Positions 34,047 to 42,794 of a DNA stretch of 49,685 nucleotides are shown one piece after another. Numbering within the stretch: position 1 is the stretch's first letter; every line of letters starts with the position of its first letter. Below the pieces are notes generated by a model, which saw only the letters and a program-made list of their open reading frames with translations, was not told the origin of the DNA and made no database searches. The stretch is from an uncultured Rhodospirillales bacterium (GTDB lineage: Bacteria; Pseudomonadota; Alphaproteobacteria; Acetobacterales; Acetobacteraceae), in assembly GCA_903928895.1 (NCBI GenBank), contig CAIYSR010000168.1:1-49685 (forward strand), written 5' to 3'. A program made the position numbers and the translations under genes.

Positions 34047-35503
34047 TGCGGACCCTGCTCACCGCCCGTCACGTCGTCGGCCACGAAAACGGCCGGCACT
34101 GCCTGATCGAAAACGGCGAAGTCGTCATCGAGGCCGACCGCATCGTCTTCGTCGGCCGCGACTTCCCGGGCGACGTCGCAACACGCCACGATTTCGGCCA
34201 GGCTCTCGTCGGCCCCGGACTGATCGACCTCGACGCGCTGTCCGATCTCGACACCACGATCCTCGGCTACGACAACCAGCCCGCCTGGGAGAAGGGCCGC
34301 ATCTGGCCCAAATCCTACATGGATCGCGGCCCCTACGAGATGTACACGCCGGACGAACTCGCCTTCCAGAAACGCTACGCCTTCGCCCTCCTGCTGCGCC
34401 ACGGCATCACCACCGCGCTGCCCATCGCCTCCCTGTTCTACCGCGCCTGGGGCGAAATCCCGGAAGAGTTCGACAGCGCCACCGAAAGCGCCGCCGACCT
34501 CGGCATCCGCGCCTATCTCGGCCCCGCCTATCGCACCGGCAACACCTATATCCACGACGACGGCCGCATCGACTGCCACTACGACGAACCCCGCGGCCTC
34601 GCCGAACTCGACGCCGCCATCGCATTCGCCCACCGCCATGAGAAAACGCATGGCGGCCTCATCCGCGCCATGCTCGCCCCGGACCGCGTCGAAACCTGCA
34701 CCCCCGAACTCCTCCGCCGCACCGCCGCCGCCGTCCGCGACCTCGACATCCCCGTCCGCCTCCACGCCTGCCAATCCAAACTCGAATACGACCTCGTGCT
34801 CCAGCAACACGGCATGAGCCCCCCCGAATGGCTCGCGAGCCTCGGATTCCTCAGCCCCCGCACCCTGATTCCCCATGCCACCTGGGTCAGCGGCGCCAGC
34901 GGCCTCGACCGCCCCGGCCGCGATCTGGACATCCTCGGCGAAGCCGGCGTCAGCATCGTCCACTGCCCCCTCGTCACCGCCCGCGGCGGCCGTGCCCTCG
35001 ACAGCTTCTCCAAATACAAAGCCCGCGGCCTCAACATCGGCCTCGGCACCGACACCTGGCCCCCCGACCTCGTCGTCAACATGCAGATCGGCGCCTTGCT
35101 CAGCCGCATCTCCGACGGCTCGGCGCGCAACACACGCGCCGCCGACCTCTACGACGCCGCCACAATCGGTGGCGCCGACGCGCTCCACCGCCCCGACCTC
35201 GGCCGCCTCATGCCGGGCGCCCAGGCCGACATCACGGTGTTCGATTTCTCCCACCCGCTGATTGGCCAGGTGATTGACCCGATCCAGACCCTGCTGATCG
35301 GCGGCGCCGGCCGCGACGTGCGCGACGTCTTCGTCGCCGGCCGCCACGTCGTCCAAAACGGCGAAATCCCCGGCTTCGACCTCGCCGCCGCCCATGCCCG
35401 GGCACAGGCCCAGTTCGACGGGCTTGTCGCCAAATATCCTGAACGCACGTGGAAGCATCCGCCGGTCGAACAGATTTTCACGTCGAGCTATCCGAGGGCG
35501 TGA
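34046..35503 (+). CDS. Amidohydrolase-family protein with altered metal site
   Basis: 485 aa, ATZ/TRZ/guanine-deaminase-like barrel with flanking beta-sandwich. RLHACQSKLEYDL, LIPHATWVSG and GLGTDTWPPDLV supply the later His, His and Asp ligands, but the first site, normally PGLIDxHxH, reads GPGLIDLDALSDLD (57-69): both histidines are replaced (D63 and L65). I have the impression that such Asp-type proteins form a subgroup annotated as chlorohydrolases. Starts on the last base of the preceding gene's stop, so both are coupled. Repeat E begins 2 bp after the stop. Confidence 0.85.
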   Translation: MRTLLTARHVVGHENGRHCLIENGEVVIEADRIVFVGRDFPGDVATRHDFGQALVGPGLIDLDALSDLDTTILGYDNQPAWEKGRIWPKSYMDRGPYEMYTPDELAFQKRYAFALLLRHGITTALPIASLFYRAWGEIPEEFDSATESAADLGIRAYLGPAYRTGNTYIHDDGRIDCHYDEPRGLAELDAAIAFAHRHEKTHGGLIRAMLAPDRVETCTPELLRRTAAAVRDLDIPVRLHACQSKLEYDLVLQQHGMSPPEWLASLGFLSPRTLIPHATWVSGASGLDRPGRDLDILGEAGVSIVHCPLVTARGGRALDSFSKYKARGLNIGLGTDTWPPDLVVNMQIGALLSRISDGSARNTRAADLYDAATIGGADALHRPDLGRLMPGAQADITVFDFSHPLIGQVIDPIQTLLIGGAGRDVRDVFVAGRHVVQNGEIPGFDLAAAHARAQAQFDGLVAKYPERTWKHPPVEQIFTSSYPRA

Positions 35504-35504
35504 A

Positions 35505-35682
35505 GGAAGCGCTTCTTTTTTTGTAAAAAAAGAAGCAAAAAAACTTCATTCGACAAGGAGTTGGATCAGGGGAGGGGCGAAGCCAACAAACATATTGGCT
35601 TCGCCGATTCCCTCGCCGCCTCCCTCCCAAGCCAAACGGACGAAAGTTTTTTGCTTCTTTTTTTCAAAAAAGAAGCGCTTCC
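35505..35682. repeat. Nested palindromic intergenic repeat, copy E
   Basis: The largest copy, about 178 bp. Outer ends GGAAGCGCTTC / GAAGCGCTTCC; each arm is a GCTTC-T7 / A7-GAAGC hairpin. The centre holds an extra perfect hairpin CGAAGCCAA (35578-35586) ... TTGGCTTCG (35595-35603) and the shared CAAGCCAAACGGACGAAAG motif. Located 2 bp after the stop of the second amidohydrolase and 77 bp before the third binding-protein gene. Confidence 0.92.
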
Positions 35683-35758
35683 CTTCTGCCCGGAATCCCA
35701 TACCCTCGCCGCAATATGCCGCCGCCCCCGGGGGCCAAAAACAGGGAGACCATCGACG

Positions 35759-37378
35759 ATGTCCATTCTGCGCACCACCAGCGGCCGTCCGGCCCATCCC
35801 GAGGTTGCTGCCGTCGCCGACCAGCTGCTCAAGGGCGCGATCGATCGGCGCGCCTTCCTGCGCACGGTCTCCCTGCTCGGCATCTCGGCCGCCTCGGCTG
35901 CCGCCTTCGCCGGCCTCGCCGGCCCGGCCGCCGCACAGGAGACCCCGAAGCAGGGCGGCACGCTGCGCTACGGCGCCTCGATCATGGAAATCAACGACCC
36001 CATGATGATCACCTGGACGCAGCCGTCCAATGTGGCCCGCAACGTCATCGAATTCCTCACCCAGGTTGACGAGGAAAACATCACCCATCCCCATCTCGCC
36101 GCGAGCTGGGATCCCTCGGCCGATCTGACGACGTGGAAATTCAAGCTCCAGCCGAATGTGAAATGGTCGAACGGCGATGCCTTCACCACCGAGGATGTCG
36201 CCTTCAACATTCGCCGCTGGATCGCGCCCGAAAGCAAATCCTCTAACAAATCCGCCTTCTCCGCGATCAAGGAGGTCGAGGTCGTCAACGATCTCGAATT
36301 CACCCTGCATCTGAGCCGACCGACGCTGGCCATCCCCGAGATGCTGTTTGCCTATACCTGCCCGATGGTGCATCGCAAATTCATCGAACAGGGCGGCGTC
36401 TGGACCAAGAATCCAATCGGCACCGGGCCGTACGAACTGGTCGAATTCGCCGTCGGCCAGAAGGCGACGCTGAAGCGCAAGGCGGCGTACTGGGGCACCA
36501 AGGTCCATCTCGACGAAATCCGGTTCATCGATCTCGGCACCGATGTCACCGCCTCGATCCAGGCCCTGGCGTCGGGGCAGGTCGATATCGTGCCCTCGAT
36601 CAACACCACCGATATCGACGTGGTCAAGCGCCTGCCCAATGCCACGCTGCTGGTCGGCCATGCCGCGCAGACCATCTGCATCCGCATGCAGGTGACGCAG
36701 AAGCCGTTCGACGACCTCCGCGTCCGTCAGGCGGTGGTGCTGGCCGCCGACAACCAGAAGATCCTCGAACTCGGCTATCGCGGCCTCGGCATGGCGGCCG
36801 AGAACCACCATGTCGCGCCGTTCCAGCCGGAATACTTCAAGCTGCCGCCGGTCAAGCGCGATGTCGCCAAGGCCAAGGCGCTGCTCGCCGAGGCCGGCTA
36901 CAAGGACGGCATCGATCTCTCCCTCGTGCTCGGCAACACCCAGGGCCGCTGGGAGCAGGATTGCGCGCAGATCCTGCAACAGCAGCTCGCCGAGGCCGGC
37001 ATTCGCATGAAGCTCGATGTCAAGCCGTCGTCCGAGTTCTGGCCGATCTGGGACAAGGTGCCGTTCGGCCTGACCTTCTGGGCGCATCGCCCGCTCGCGG
37101 TGATGACGCTCGATCTCGCCTATCGCGGCGGCGGCGCCTGGAACGAGAGCCGCTTCGCCTCGGCCGAATTCGACGCCGCGCTGAACAAGGCGACCGGCAT
37201 CGTCGATCCGAAGCAGCGGGCGCAGGCGATGGAGGCGGTCGAGCGCATCCTGCAGGACGCGGCCGTGATGGTGCAGCCGTTCTGGGCCGACCGCTTCGGC
37301 GCGATGTCGACCAAGGTGCGCGGTTTCCGCCTGCACCCGGCGACCTACAACCTGCTGGGCAACGTCTGGCTGGCCTGA
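35759..37378 (+). CDS. ABC transporter substrate-binding protein, family 5 (third), Tat-exported
   Basis: 539 aa. Twin-arginine signal: DRRAFLRTVSLLGISAASAA with RRxFLR, then hydrophobic core and GPAAAQ cleavage. SBP_bac_5 features: TWKFKLQPNVKWSNGDAFTT (in part), GTGPYELVEFAVGQKATLK, FDDLRVRQAVVLAADNQKIL (in part). This is the binding protein directly upstream of the permease genes, so the cognate one. GGGAGA lies 9 bp before the ATG; the same frame runs back across repeat E but is not used. From here on, + strand codons prefer G over C in third position. Confidence 0.93.
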   Translation: MSILRTTSGRPAHPEVAAVADQLLKGAIDRRAFLRTVSLLGISAASAAAFAGLAGPAAAQETPKQGGTLRYGASIMEINDPMMITWTQPSNVARNVIEFLTQVDEENITHPHLAASWDPSADLTTWKFKLQPNVKWSNGDAFTTEDVAFNIRRWIAPESKSSNKSAFSAIKEVEVVNDLEFTLHLSRPTLAIPEMLFAYTCPMVHRKFIEQGGVWTKNPIGTGPYELVEFAVGQKATLKRKAAYWGTKVHLDEIRFIDLGTDVTASIQALASGQVDIVPSINTTDIDVVKRLPNATLLVGHAAQTICIRMQVTQKPFDDLRVRQAVVLAADNQKILELGYRGLGMAAENHHVAPFQPEYFKLPPVKRDVAKAKALLAEAGYKDGIDLSLVLGNTQGRWEQDCAQILQQQLAEAGIRMKLDVKPSSEFWPIWDKVPFGLTFWAHRPLAVMTLDLAYRGGGAWNESRFASAEFDAALNKATGIVDPKQRAQAMEAVERILQDAAVMVQPFWADRFGAMSTKVRGFRLHPATYNLLGNVWLA

Positions 37379-37406
37379 ACGGGGACCGGGGGCCGGGCCG
37401 CTTGCG

Positions 37407-38357
37407 ATGATACGTTTCCTGCTGGCCCGGCTGGGCGAGGTGGTCGGCGTGATGCTGGCCGTCTCGTTCCTGGTCTATCTGGTGCTCGAACACGATGCGG
37501 CGAGCGTCGCGGTGAAGGTGATCGGGCAGTATTCGACCGAAGGGCAGCGCGCCCTGTGGCTGAGCGAGAACGGCTATGACGCGCCGTTCCTGGTGCGTTA
37601 CGTGACCTGGCTCGGCCGCTTCGTGACCGGGGACTGGGGCAGTTCGACCCATTTCCGCGAGCAGGTGACGGTGCTGCTGCCGCAGCATCTCGCCCGCACC
37701 GGCATTCTCGCCGGCACGGCCTTCGCCATCATCGTGCCGGTGGCGTTCCTGTTCGGCATCGTCGCCGGGGTGCGCGAGGGTTCCTGGGCGGACCGGGTGG
37801 TCAGCTTCATCGCGGTGGCCACCACCTCGATCCCGGAATTCGCATCGGCGGTGTTCCTCTCGGCGATCTTCGTCTTCTGGCTTGGCATCCTGCCCGGCGC
37901 CTCGACGATGACCTCGGGCTTCGAGTGGCAACAGCTCGTGCTGCCCTGCCTGGTGATCGTGCTGTATGATTTCGGCTACGTCGCGCGCATGGTGCGCGCC
38001 GCGATGGCCGACGTGATGGCGCAGCCCTATATCCGCACGGCGCTGATGAAGGGGGCCTCGCCGGCGCGCATCGTGCTACGTCACGCGCTGCGCAATGCGC
38101 TGGTGGCGCCGATCACCGTGATCATGCTGCAAATCCCCTGGCTGATTTCGGGCGTGCTGGTGACCGAGGTGTTCTTTGCCTACAAGGGGTTCGGCACGCT
38201 GCTCTATCAGGCCTGCCTGAACAGCGATGTCGCCCTGATCGAGGCCTGCGCGATGACCAGCGTGTTCGTCATCGTCAGCACCCAGCTGATCTCCGATGTG
38301 CTCTATACGCTCCTCAATCCGCGCATCCGCTTCGGCCTGCGCCGGGGTGAGGCATGA
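37407..38357 (+). CDS. ABC transporter permease, DppB-like
   Basis: 316-aa inner-membrane protein with six predicted membrane segments, the first at ~10-28 (VVGVMLAVSFLVYLVL). The periplasmic loop after it and the EAA-type loop ASPARIVLRHALRNALVAPI match DppB/OppB/GsiC permeases. Forms the channel with the DppC-like partner, whose ATG overlaps its stop by 4 bp. Together with the third binding protein it makes the core of the importer. Confidence 0.94.
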   Translation: MIRFLLARLGEVVGVMLAVSFLVYLVLEHDAASVAVKVIGQYSTEGQRALWLSENGYDAPFLVRYVTWLGRFVTGDWGSSTHFREQVTVLLPQHLARTGILAGTAFAIIVPVAFLFGIVAGVREGSWADRVVSFIAVATTSIPEFASAVFLSAIFVFWLGILPGASTMTSGFEWQQLVLPCLVIVLYDFGYVARMVRAAMADVMAQPYIRTALMKGASPARIVLRHALRNALVAPITVIMLQIPWLISGVLVTEVFFAYKGFGTLLYQACLNSDVALIEACAMTSVFVIVSTQLISDVLYTLLNPRIRFGLRRGEA

Positions 38358-39196
38358 TCCGCGCTCTGCTGCGCGCCTTGCGCCGGCCCGGCCCGGCGGT
38401 TGGCTTCGCGATGGTGCTGCTGTGGGTGGCGTGCGCCCTGTTCGCCGGCTGGCTCGCCCCGTACGATCCGCTGAAGTCCCAGGTTCCGCTGCAATTCCCG
38501 CTCGATCGCGCGCCTGACGGCGGGCATTTCTGGCTCGGCACCGACCTGCTCGGCCGCGACATCCTTTCGCGCCTGATCCATGGCGCCCGCACCGTGGTGC
38601 TCTGGGCCAGCCTGGCCGCCGCCTCGGCCTATGCCGTCGGCATCGCCGGCGGGCTCGCCGCCGGGTTCTATCGCGGGCCGGTGGACCGGGTGCTGAGCTT
38701 CTTCGCCAACACCGTGCTCTCCTTCCCGGTGCTGGTGCTCTACATTCTCATCATCGTCACCATCGGGGCCTCGGGCCTCAATATCGTGCTCGCCGTCACC
38801 TTCGCCTCGGCGCCTGCTATTTTCCGCATCGTGCGCGCGCTCGCCATCGACATCGCCAGCCGCGATTTCGTCGCCGCCGCCATCACCCAGGGCGAGAACG
38901 CGCTGCGTATCATGGTCGTCGACATCCTGCCCAACGCGAGCGCGCCGCTGATCGTCGATGCCTGTCTGCGGCTCGGTTATATCGCCATCACCATCGGCAC
39001 CCTTGGCTTCCTCGGCCTCGGCCTGCCGCCGCCGACGCCGGACTGGGGCGGCATGGTCAACGAGGGACGCGGCATGGCGATGGTGTTTCCGCATCTCGTG
39101 GTGTTTCCCTGCATCGCGATCTCCTCGCTGATGCTGGGCCTGTCGCTGCTGGCGGACGGGCTGAACGAGGCGGCGCGGGCGGGGTCGCGGGCATGA
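38354..39196 (+). CDS. ABC transporter permease, DppC-like
   Basis: 280-aa inner-membrane protein. N-terminal membrane helix (VGFAMVLLWVACALFAGWLA), then the DppC hallmark FPLDRAPDGGHFWLGTDLLG and GRDILSRLIHGARTVV, and the conserved loop QGENALRIMVVDILPNASAP contacting the ATPase. Pairs with the DppB-like permease. ATGA overlaps on both sides (upstream permease, downstream ATPase) indicate a strict operon. Confidence 0.94.
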   Translation: MIRALLRALRRPGPAVGFAMVLLWVACALFAGWLAPYDPLKSQVPLQFPLDRAPDGGHFWLGTDLLGRDILSRLIHGARTVVLWASLAAASAYAVGIAGGLAAGFYRGPVDRVLSFFANTVLSFPVLVLYILIIVTIGASGLNIVLAVTFASAPAIFRIVRALAIDIASRDFVAAAITQGENALRIMVVDILPNASAPLIVDACLRLGYIAITIGTLGFLGLGLPPPTPDWGGMVNEGRGMAMVFPHLVVFPCIAISSLMLGLSLLADGLNEAARAGSRA

Positions 39197-40791
39197 GCCG
39201 CGGGCGCGTGGTCTCCATCGAGGGGTTGTCGGTGGCGCTGCCGCCAGGTGGCGACCGGGACTTCGCGGTGGAGGCGGTCTACCTCGATGTCGCGCGCGGG
39301 GAGATCGTCTGCGTCGTCGGCGAATCGGGCTCGGGCAAGTCGGTGCTGGCGAGCGCGATCATGGGGGCGCTGCCACGCGGGCTGCGCCACGCCGCCGGGC
39401 GCATCCGCTTCGACGGGCTCGAACTGACCACGCTGGGCGAGCGTGACCTGCGCGCGATCCGCGGGCGCAAGATCGCGATGATCTTTCAGGAACCGATGGC
39501 CGCCCTCAACCCGTCGATCCGGATCGGCGCGCAGATCGAGGAAATCCTCGAAATCCATGCGCCCTCGATGCCGCGGGCGGAACGCCGGCAGCGCGCGTTG
39601 GCGCTGATGGGCGAGATGCAACTGCCGGAGCCGGAGGCCCTCGCGCGGCGCTTTCCGCATGAGATCTCGGGCGGGCAGTGCCAGCGGGTCGTCATCGCCA
39701 TGGCGCTGGCCTGGAACCCGGCGCTGCTGATCGCGGACGAGCCGACCACGGCGCTCGACGTCACCACCCAGGCGCAGATCCTGCGGCTGATCCGCAACCT
39801 GCGCGACGAGCACGGCCAGGGCATCCTGTTCGTCACCCATGATTTCGGCGTGGTGGCCGATATCGCCGACCGCGTGGCGGTGATGCAGCAGGGCCGCATC
39901 GTCGAGTTCGGCACCACCGACAAGGTGCTGAACCGTCCGGAGCATGACTACACCCGGCAGCTTCTCGCCGCGGTGCCGTCGCTGGTGCCGCGGCCGCGGC
40001 CGGCGCCGTCGGCGACTCCGGCGTTGCGATTGGAGGGGCTGTGCCGGTTCTTCGGCCCGGTGCGCGCGGTCGACGACGTGAGCTTCGATGTGCCGGCCGG
40101 GGGCACGGTGGCGATCGTGGGCGAATCGGGTTCGGGCAAGAGCACGCTGGCGAAGGCGGTGATCCGACTTCTCGCGCCCGACGGCGGGCGGGTGCTGGTG
40201 GAGGATATCGACTTTGCCCATCTCCGTGGCCGCGCGCTAATGCGGCGGCGGCGGCTGATCCAGATGGTGTTCCAGGACCCGTTCGGCTCGCTCAACCCCA
40301 AGCGCACGGTGGGCGCGGTGCTGGAGCGGGCCGGAGTGCTCGGCGGCCTCGATCGGCGGGCGGCGCGGGCGCAGGCGGCCGAACTGCTCGACCTCGTGGG
40401 CTTGCAGCGCGAGGCGCTGGATCGCAAGCCGGAGGCGTTCTCCGGTGGCCAGCGCCAGCGCATCGGCATCGCGCGGGCGCTGGCGATGCGGCCCTCGATC
40501 ATTGTCGCCGACGAGGCGGTCTCGGCGCTCGATGTCTCCGTGCAGAAGCAGGTGCTCGATCTGCTTGACCGGTTGCAGCGCGATCGCGGGCTGACCATGC
40601 TGTTCATCACCCATGATTTGCGGGTGGCGGCGGGAGTCGCCGACCGGATCGCGGTGATGCAGCGGGGCAAAGTGGTGGAATTCGGCCCGGCGGTGCAGGT
40701 GCTGCTCAGCCCGGGCCATCCCTATACCGCCGAACTGGTCGCCGCCGCGCCGGGGCGGGCGTGGCAGACGCGGCGGGAAGCTACCGCGTGA
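39193..40791 (+). CDS. ABC transporter double ATPase, DppD-DppF fusion
   Basis: 532 aa with two complete nucleotide-binding domains, as in GsiA. First: Walker A GESGSGKS at 43-50, signature ISGGQCQR, Walker B LLIADEPTTALD. Second: GESGSGKST around residue 316, SGGQRQRIGIARAL, and IIVADEAVSALD (DEA in place of DEP). Each ends with the oligopeptide-type HDFGVVADIAD / HDLRVAAGVAD segment. Energises uptake by the two permeases. The last 11 bp overlap the 3' end of the opposing hydrolase gene. Confidence 0.95.
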   Translation: MSRGRVVSIEGLSVALPPGGDRDFAVEAVYLDVARGEIVCVVGESGSGKSVLASAIMGALPRGLRHAAGRIRFDGLELTTLGERDLRAIRGRKIAMIFQEPMAALNPSIRIGAQIEEILEIHAPSMPRAERRQRALALMGEMQLPEPEALARRFPHEISGGQCQRVVIAMALAWNPALLIADEPTTALDVTTQAQILRLIRNLRDEHGQGILFVTHDFGVVADIADRVAVMQQGRIVEFGTTDKVLNRPEHDYTRQLLAAVPSLVPRPRPAPSATPALRLEGLCRFFGPVRAVDDVSFDVPAGGTVAIVGESGSGKSTLAKAVIRLLAPDGGRVLVEDIDFAHLRGRALMRRRRLIQMVFQDPFGSLNPKRTVGAVLERAGVLGGLDRRAARAQAAELLDLVGLQREALDRKPEAFSGGQRQRIGIARALAMRPSIIVADEAVSALDVSVQKQVLDLLDRLQRDRGLTMLFITHDLRVAAGVADRIAVMQRGKVVEFGPAVQVLLSPGHPYTAELVAAAPGRAWQTRREATA

Positions 40792-41686
40792 CGCGCGCGA
40801 GGAAGCGGCCGACCTCGGCCACGCTCGCGCGACCCTCAGGCAGCAGCCGGGCGAACAGCGGCCAGACATGGGGCACCCCGGCGACGACATGGGTTTCGAC
40901 CGCGATGCCGTGGCGCCGGGCCTTGTCGGCGAGCATGAGGGCGTCGTCGCGCAGCAGTTCGTCGGCGCCGGCGAAGATCAGCAGCGGCGGCAGTCCGGTC
41001 AGGTCGGCGTAGAGCGGCGAGGCCCGCGGGTCGGTGGCGGGCAGGGCTGCGAGGAACAAGCGGGTGGCGGCGCGCAATGCCTCCGGGGTGAACATGGCGC
41101 AGCTTTCGGCGTTGGCGGTGATGGAGGGACCGGTCATCGCCATGTCGGTCCAGGGCGAGAAGGCAACCACGGCGGCCGGTGGCGGCAGCCCGGCATCGCG
41201 CACGGCGCAGGCGAGCGCGAGCGCGAGACCGCCGCCGGCGGAATCGCCGGCGAGCACGATGCGCCGCGCCGGTTCGCTCAGCCGGAGCCAGCGATAGGCC
41301 GCCAGCGCATCCTCCAGGGCTGCGGGGCAAGGGTGCTCCGGGGCCAGCCGGTAGTCGAGCGCGAAGGCGGGCGCGTCGGCCTCGCGCGCCATCGCCATGA
41401 TGAGTTGGCGGTGGGTTTGCGGCGAGCCGAAGAAATAGCCGCCGCCGTGGAGGTAGAGCACGGCCAGGTCGCCGCGCATCGGGGCGCCTTCGATCCGTTC
41501 GGCATGGTCGAACGCGAGGCCCGCGGCCATCAGCGGGCGCACCTGCCAGCCGGACGGCACTTTCAGCACGCCGCGGCGGGGGGTGAAATGCGCCCGTGCC
41601 GCGGCGACATCGATGGTGCCGCGGGCGCGCCGCTTCATGGTCCAGCGCAGCATCAGGCAGAACAGGGTGGATTGCCAACTTGCCAT
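40781..41686 (-). CDS. Alpha/beta hydrolase (HSL-type esterase)
   Basis: 301 aa. HGGG at 80-83, nucleophile S149 in AGDSAGGG, acid in GADELLRDD and histidine in VAGVPHVWPLF. Last gene of a four-gene operon (SDR, DUF1214, DUF1254, hydrolase), 5 bp after the DUF1254 stop. A natural role in this setting would be cleavage of the ester or lactone formed by the divergently encoded monooxygenase; that is inference. Distinct from the esterase at 17340. Confidence 0.92.
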   Translation of the reverse strand: MASWQSTLFCLMLRWTMKRRARGTIDVAAARAHFTPRRGVLKVPSGWQVRPLMAAGLAFDHAERIEGAPMRGDLAVLYLHGGGYFFGSPQTHRQLIMAMAREADAPAFALDYRLAPEHPCPAALEDALAAYRWLRLSEPARRIVLAGDSAGGGLALALACAVRDAGLPPPAAVVAFSPWTDMAMTGPSITANAESCAMFTPEALRAATRLFLAALPATDPRASPLYADLTGLPPLLIFAGADELLRDDALMLADKARRHGIAVETHVVAGVPHVWPLFARLLPEGRASVAEVGRFLARVTR

Positions 41687-41691
41687 GATAC

Positions 41692-42219
41692 CTACTCCGT
41701 TTTTTCGCAGCGCACTGTGGCGCGGGCGGCGATTGCCGCCTCGGGCCTGGCCCGGTCCGCAACCAGGAAGCGACCGAGCAGGATCGCGGTTTCGTGCGGC
41801 GCCTGGATATAGGTGGCCGCCGGGAAGCGGGCCGCCAGGGTTCCGGCGGAGGCGGCGCGGCCGAGCAGGAGTTCGACCTTGGCGTCCGCAGCGGCGCCGG
41901 TGCGGAAGATGTTGTCGGCGTTGCGGTCGTACAGCGCCAGCGACCAGTAGCCCGCGGCGGGGCCGGCGGTGATCCGCACGGTCCCGGCGGCGGTGTCGAG
42001 CAGGCAGATGGCGTAGAGCAGGTCAGGGCTCGGGGCGACCACGAGATGGTCGCGGGGGGAGGGCAAGGGCGGGGTGTAGACGGTGTTGATGCCGGTCGAG
42101 CCGGCGATGCGCTGGGCGAAGACCCCGACGATCAGCCAGGGGATGGCCCAGACGGTGGCGAGGTGGATCGCGCCGGCCAGGGCGATCACGATTCCGGTGC
42201 GGCGGAGCCAGATCGTCAT
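41692..42219 (-). CDS. DUF1254 family membrane-anchored protein
   Basis: 175 aa. N-terminal membrane segment (GIVIALAGAIHLATVWAIPW), then INTVYTPPLPSPRDHLVVAP (in part), SPDLLYAICLLD, GYWSLALYDRNADNIFRTG: the N-terminal DUF1254-type module, here as a separate short protein. ATG overlaps the stop of the DUF1214 gene (ATGA). The two domains are often found as one large protein or as adjacent small genes; function unknown. Confidence 0.8.
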   Translation of the reverse strand: MTIWLRRTGIVIALAGAIHLATVWAIPWLIVGVFAQRIAGSTGINTVYTPPLPSPRDHLVVAPSPDLLYAICLLDTAAGTVRITAGPAAGYWSLALYDRNADNIFRTGAAADAKVELLLGRAASAGTLAARFPAATYIQAPHETAILLGRFLVADRARPEAAIAARATVRCEKTE

Positions 42220-42794
42220 GCGCAGGCTCCGAGCGGGCGGATCGCCGGCATCGGCATGCGGGCCGGATCGGCGGCGATGGCGGCGCCGGGCTGGTAGACC
42301 CGCAGCATCAGGTTGAAGGCGCCATCGCCGTCCCCGGCGGGCAGCCAGGTGCCGGGGCGGGCGGGGCCGCCGGCGACGAGGCTGAAGCGTCCGTCGGCGG
42401 CGATGTCGAGATTGCCCATGTTGTAGGAATAGCGCTCGGACGGGTTGGCGATGAGGAACTGGTCGGCGCCATAGGCGGTGATGCTCCACCAGCGTGCCGC
42501 CGGCGCAATGCCGCTGATTTCGTAGGCGCAGCGGGCGCGCAGGCGGTGGCCGGCGGTGTCTTGCAGGGCGGTGAAATAGATCGCCTCGGAGCGTTCGAGC
42601 GCGAACAGGCCGAACAGGGCCACGCGGGCTTTGGTGTAGAGCCCAGCCTCGGTGCTGCCGGCGCCGGCCAGCAGGCGCCAGGCGCCGCTGGGGGTGCCGG
42701 GATCGCTGCGGATGACGGTGAGCCAGGTGGCACCCAGGCCCAGCAGCAGGGCGAGCGCGAGCATGGCGGCGTCGGTCAGCGGGCGGCGGATCAT
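42216..42794 (-). CDS. DUF1214 family membrane-anchored protein
   Basis: 192 aa. Membrane helix near the start (MLALALLLGLGATWLTVI), then EAIYFTALQD, RWWSITAYGADQFLIANP, YSYNMGNL and LMLRVYQPG, typical of DUF1214. Overlaps the SDR gene upstream and the DUF1254 gene downstream by 4 bp each. The pair presumably works as one unit at the cytoplasmic membrane; its biochemical role is not known. Confidence 0.85.
   Translation of the reverse strand: MIRRPLTDAAMLALALLLGLGATWLTVIRSDPGTPSGAWRLLAGAGSTEAGLYTKARVALFGLFALERSEAIYFTALQDTAGHRLRARCAYEISGIAPAARWWSITAYGADQFLIANPSERYSYNMGNLDIAADGRFSLVAGGPARPGTWLPAGDGDGAFNLMLRVYQPGAAIAADPARMPMPAIRPLGACA

Noticed and set aside
35561-35758. Extended start of the third binding protein
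   Set aside because: Runs through repeat E; the Tat signal and ribosome-binding site place the start at 35759.
35505-36200. Replication origin at the composition switch
   Set aside because: No dnaA-box cluster, no dnaA/parB/gidA neighbours; the A/T-rich tracts are explained by the repeat family.
39193-40791. Two separate ATPase genes
   Set aside because: One uninterrupted frame with both nucleotide-binding domains; a DppD-DppF fusion.
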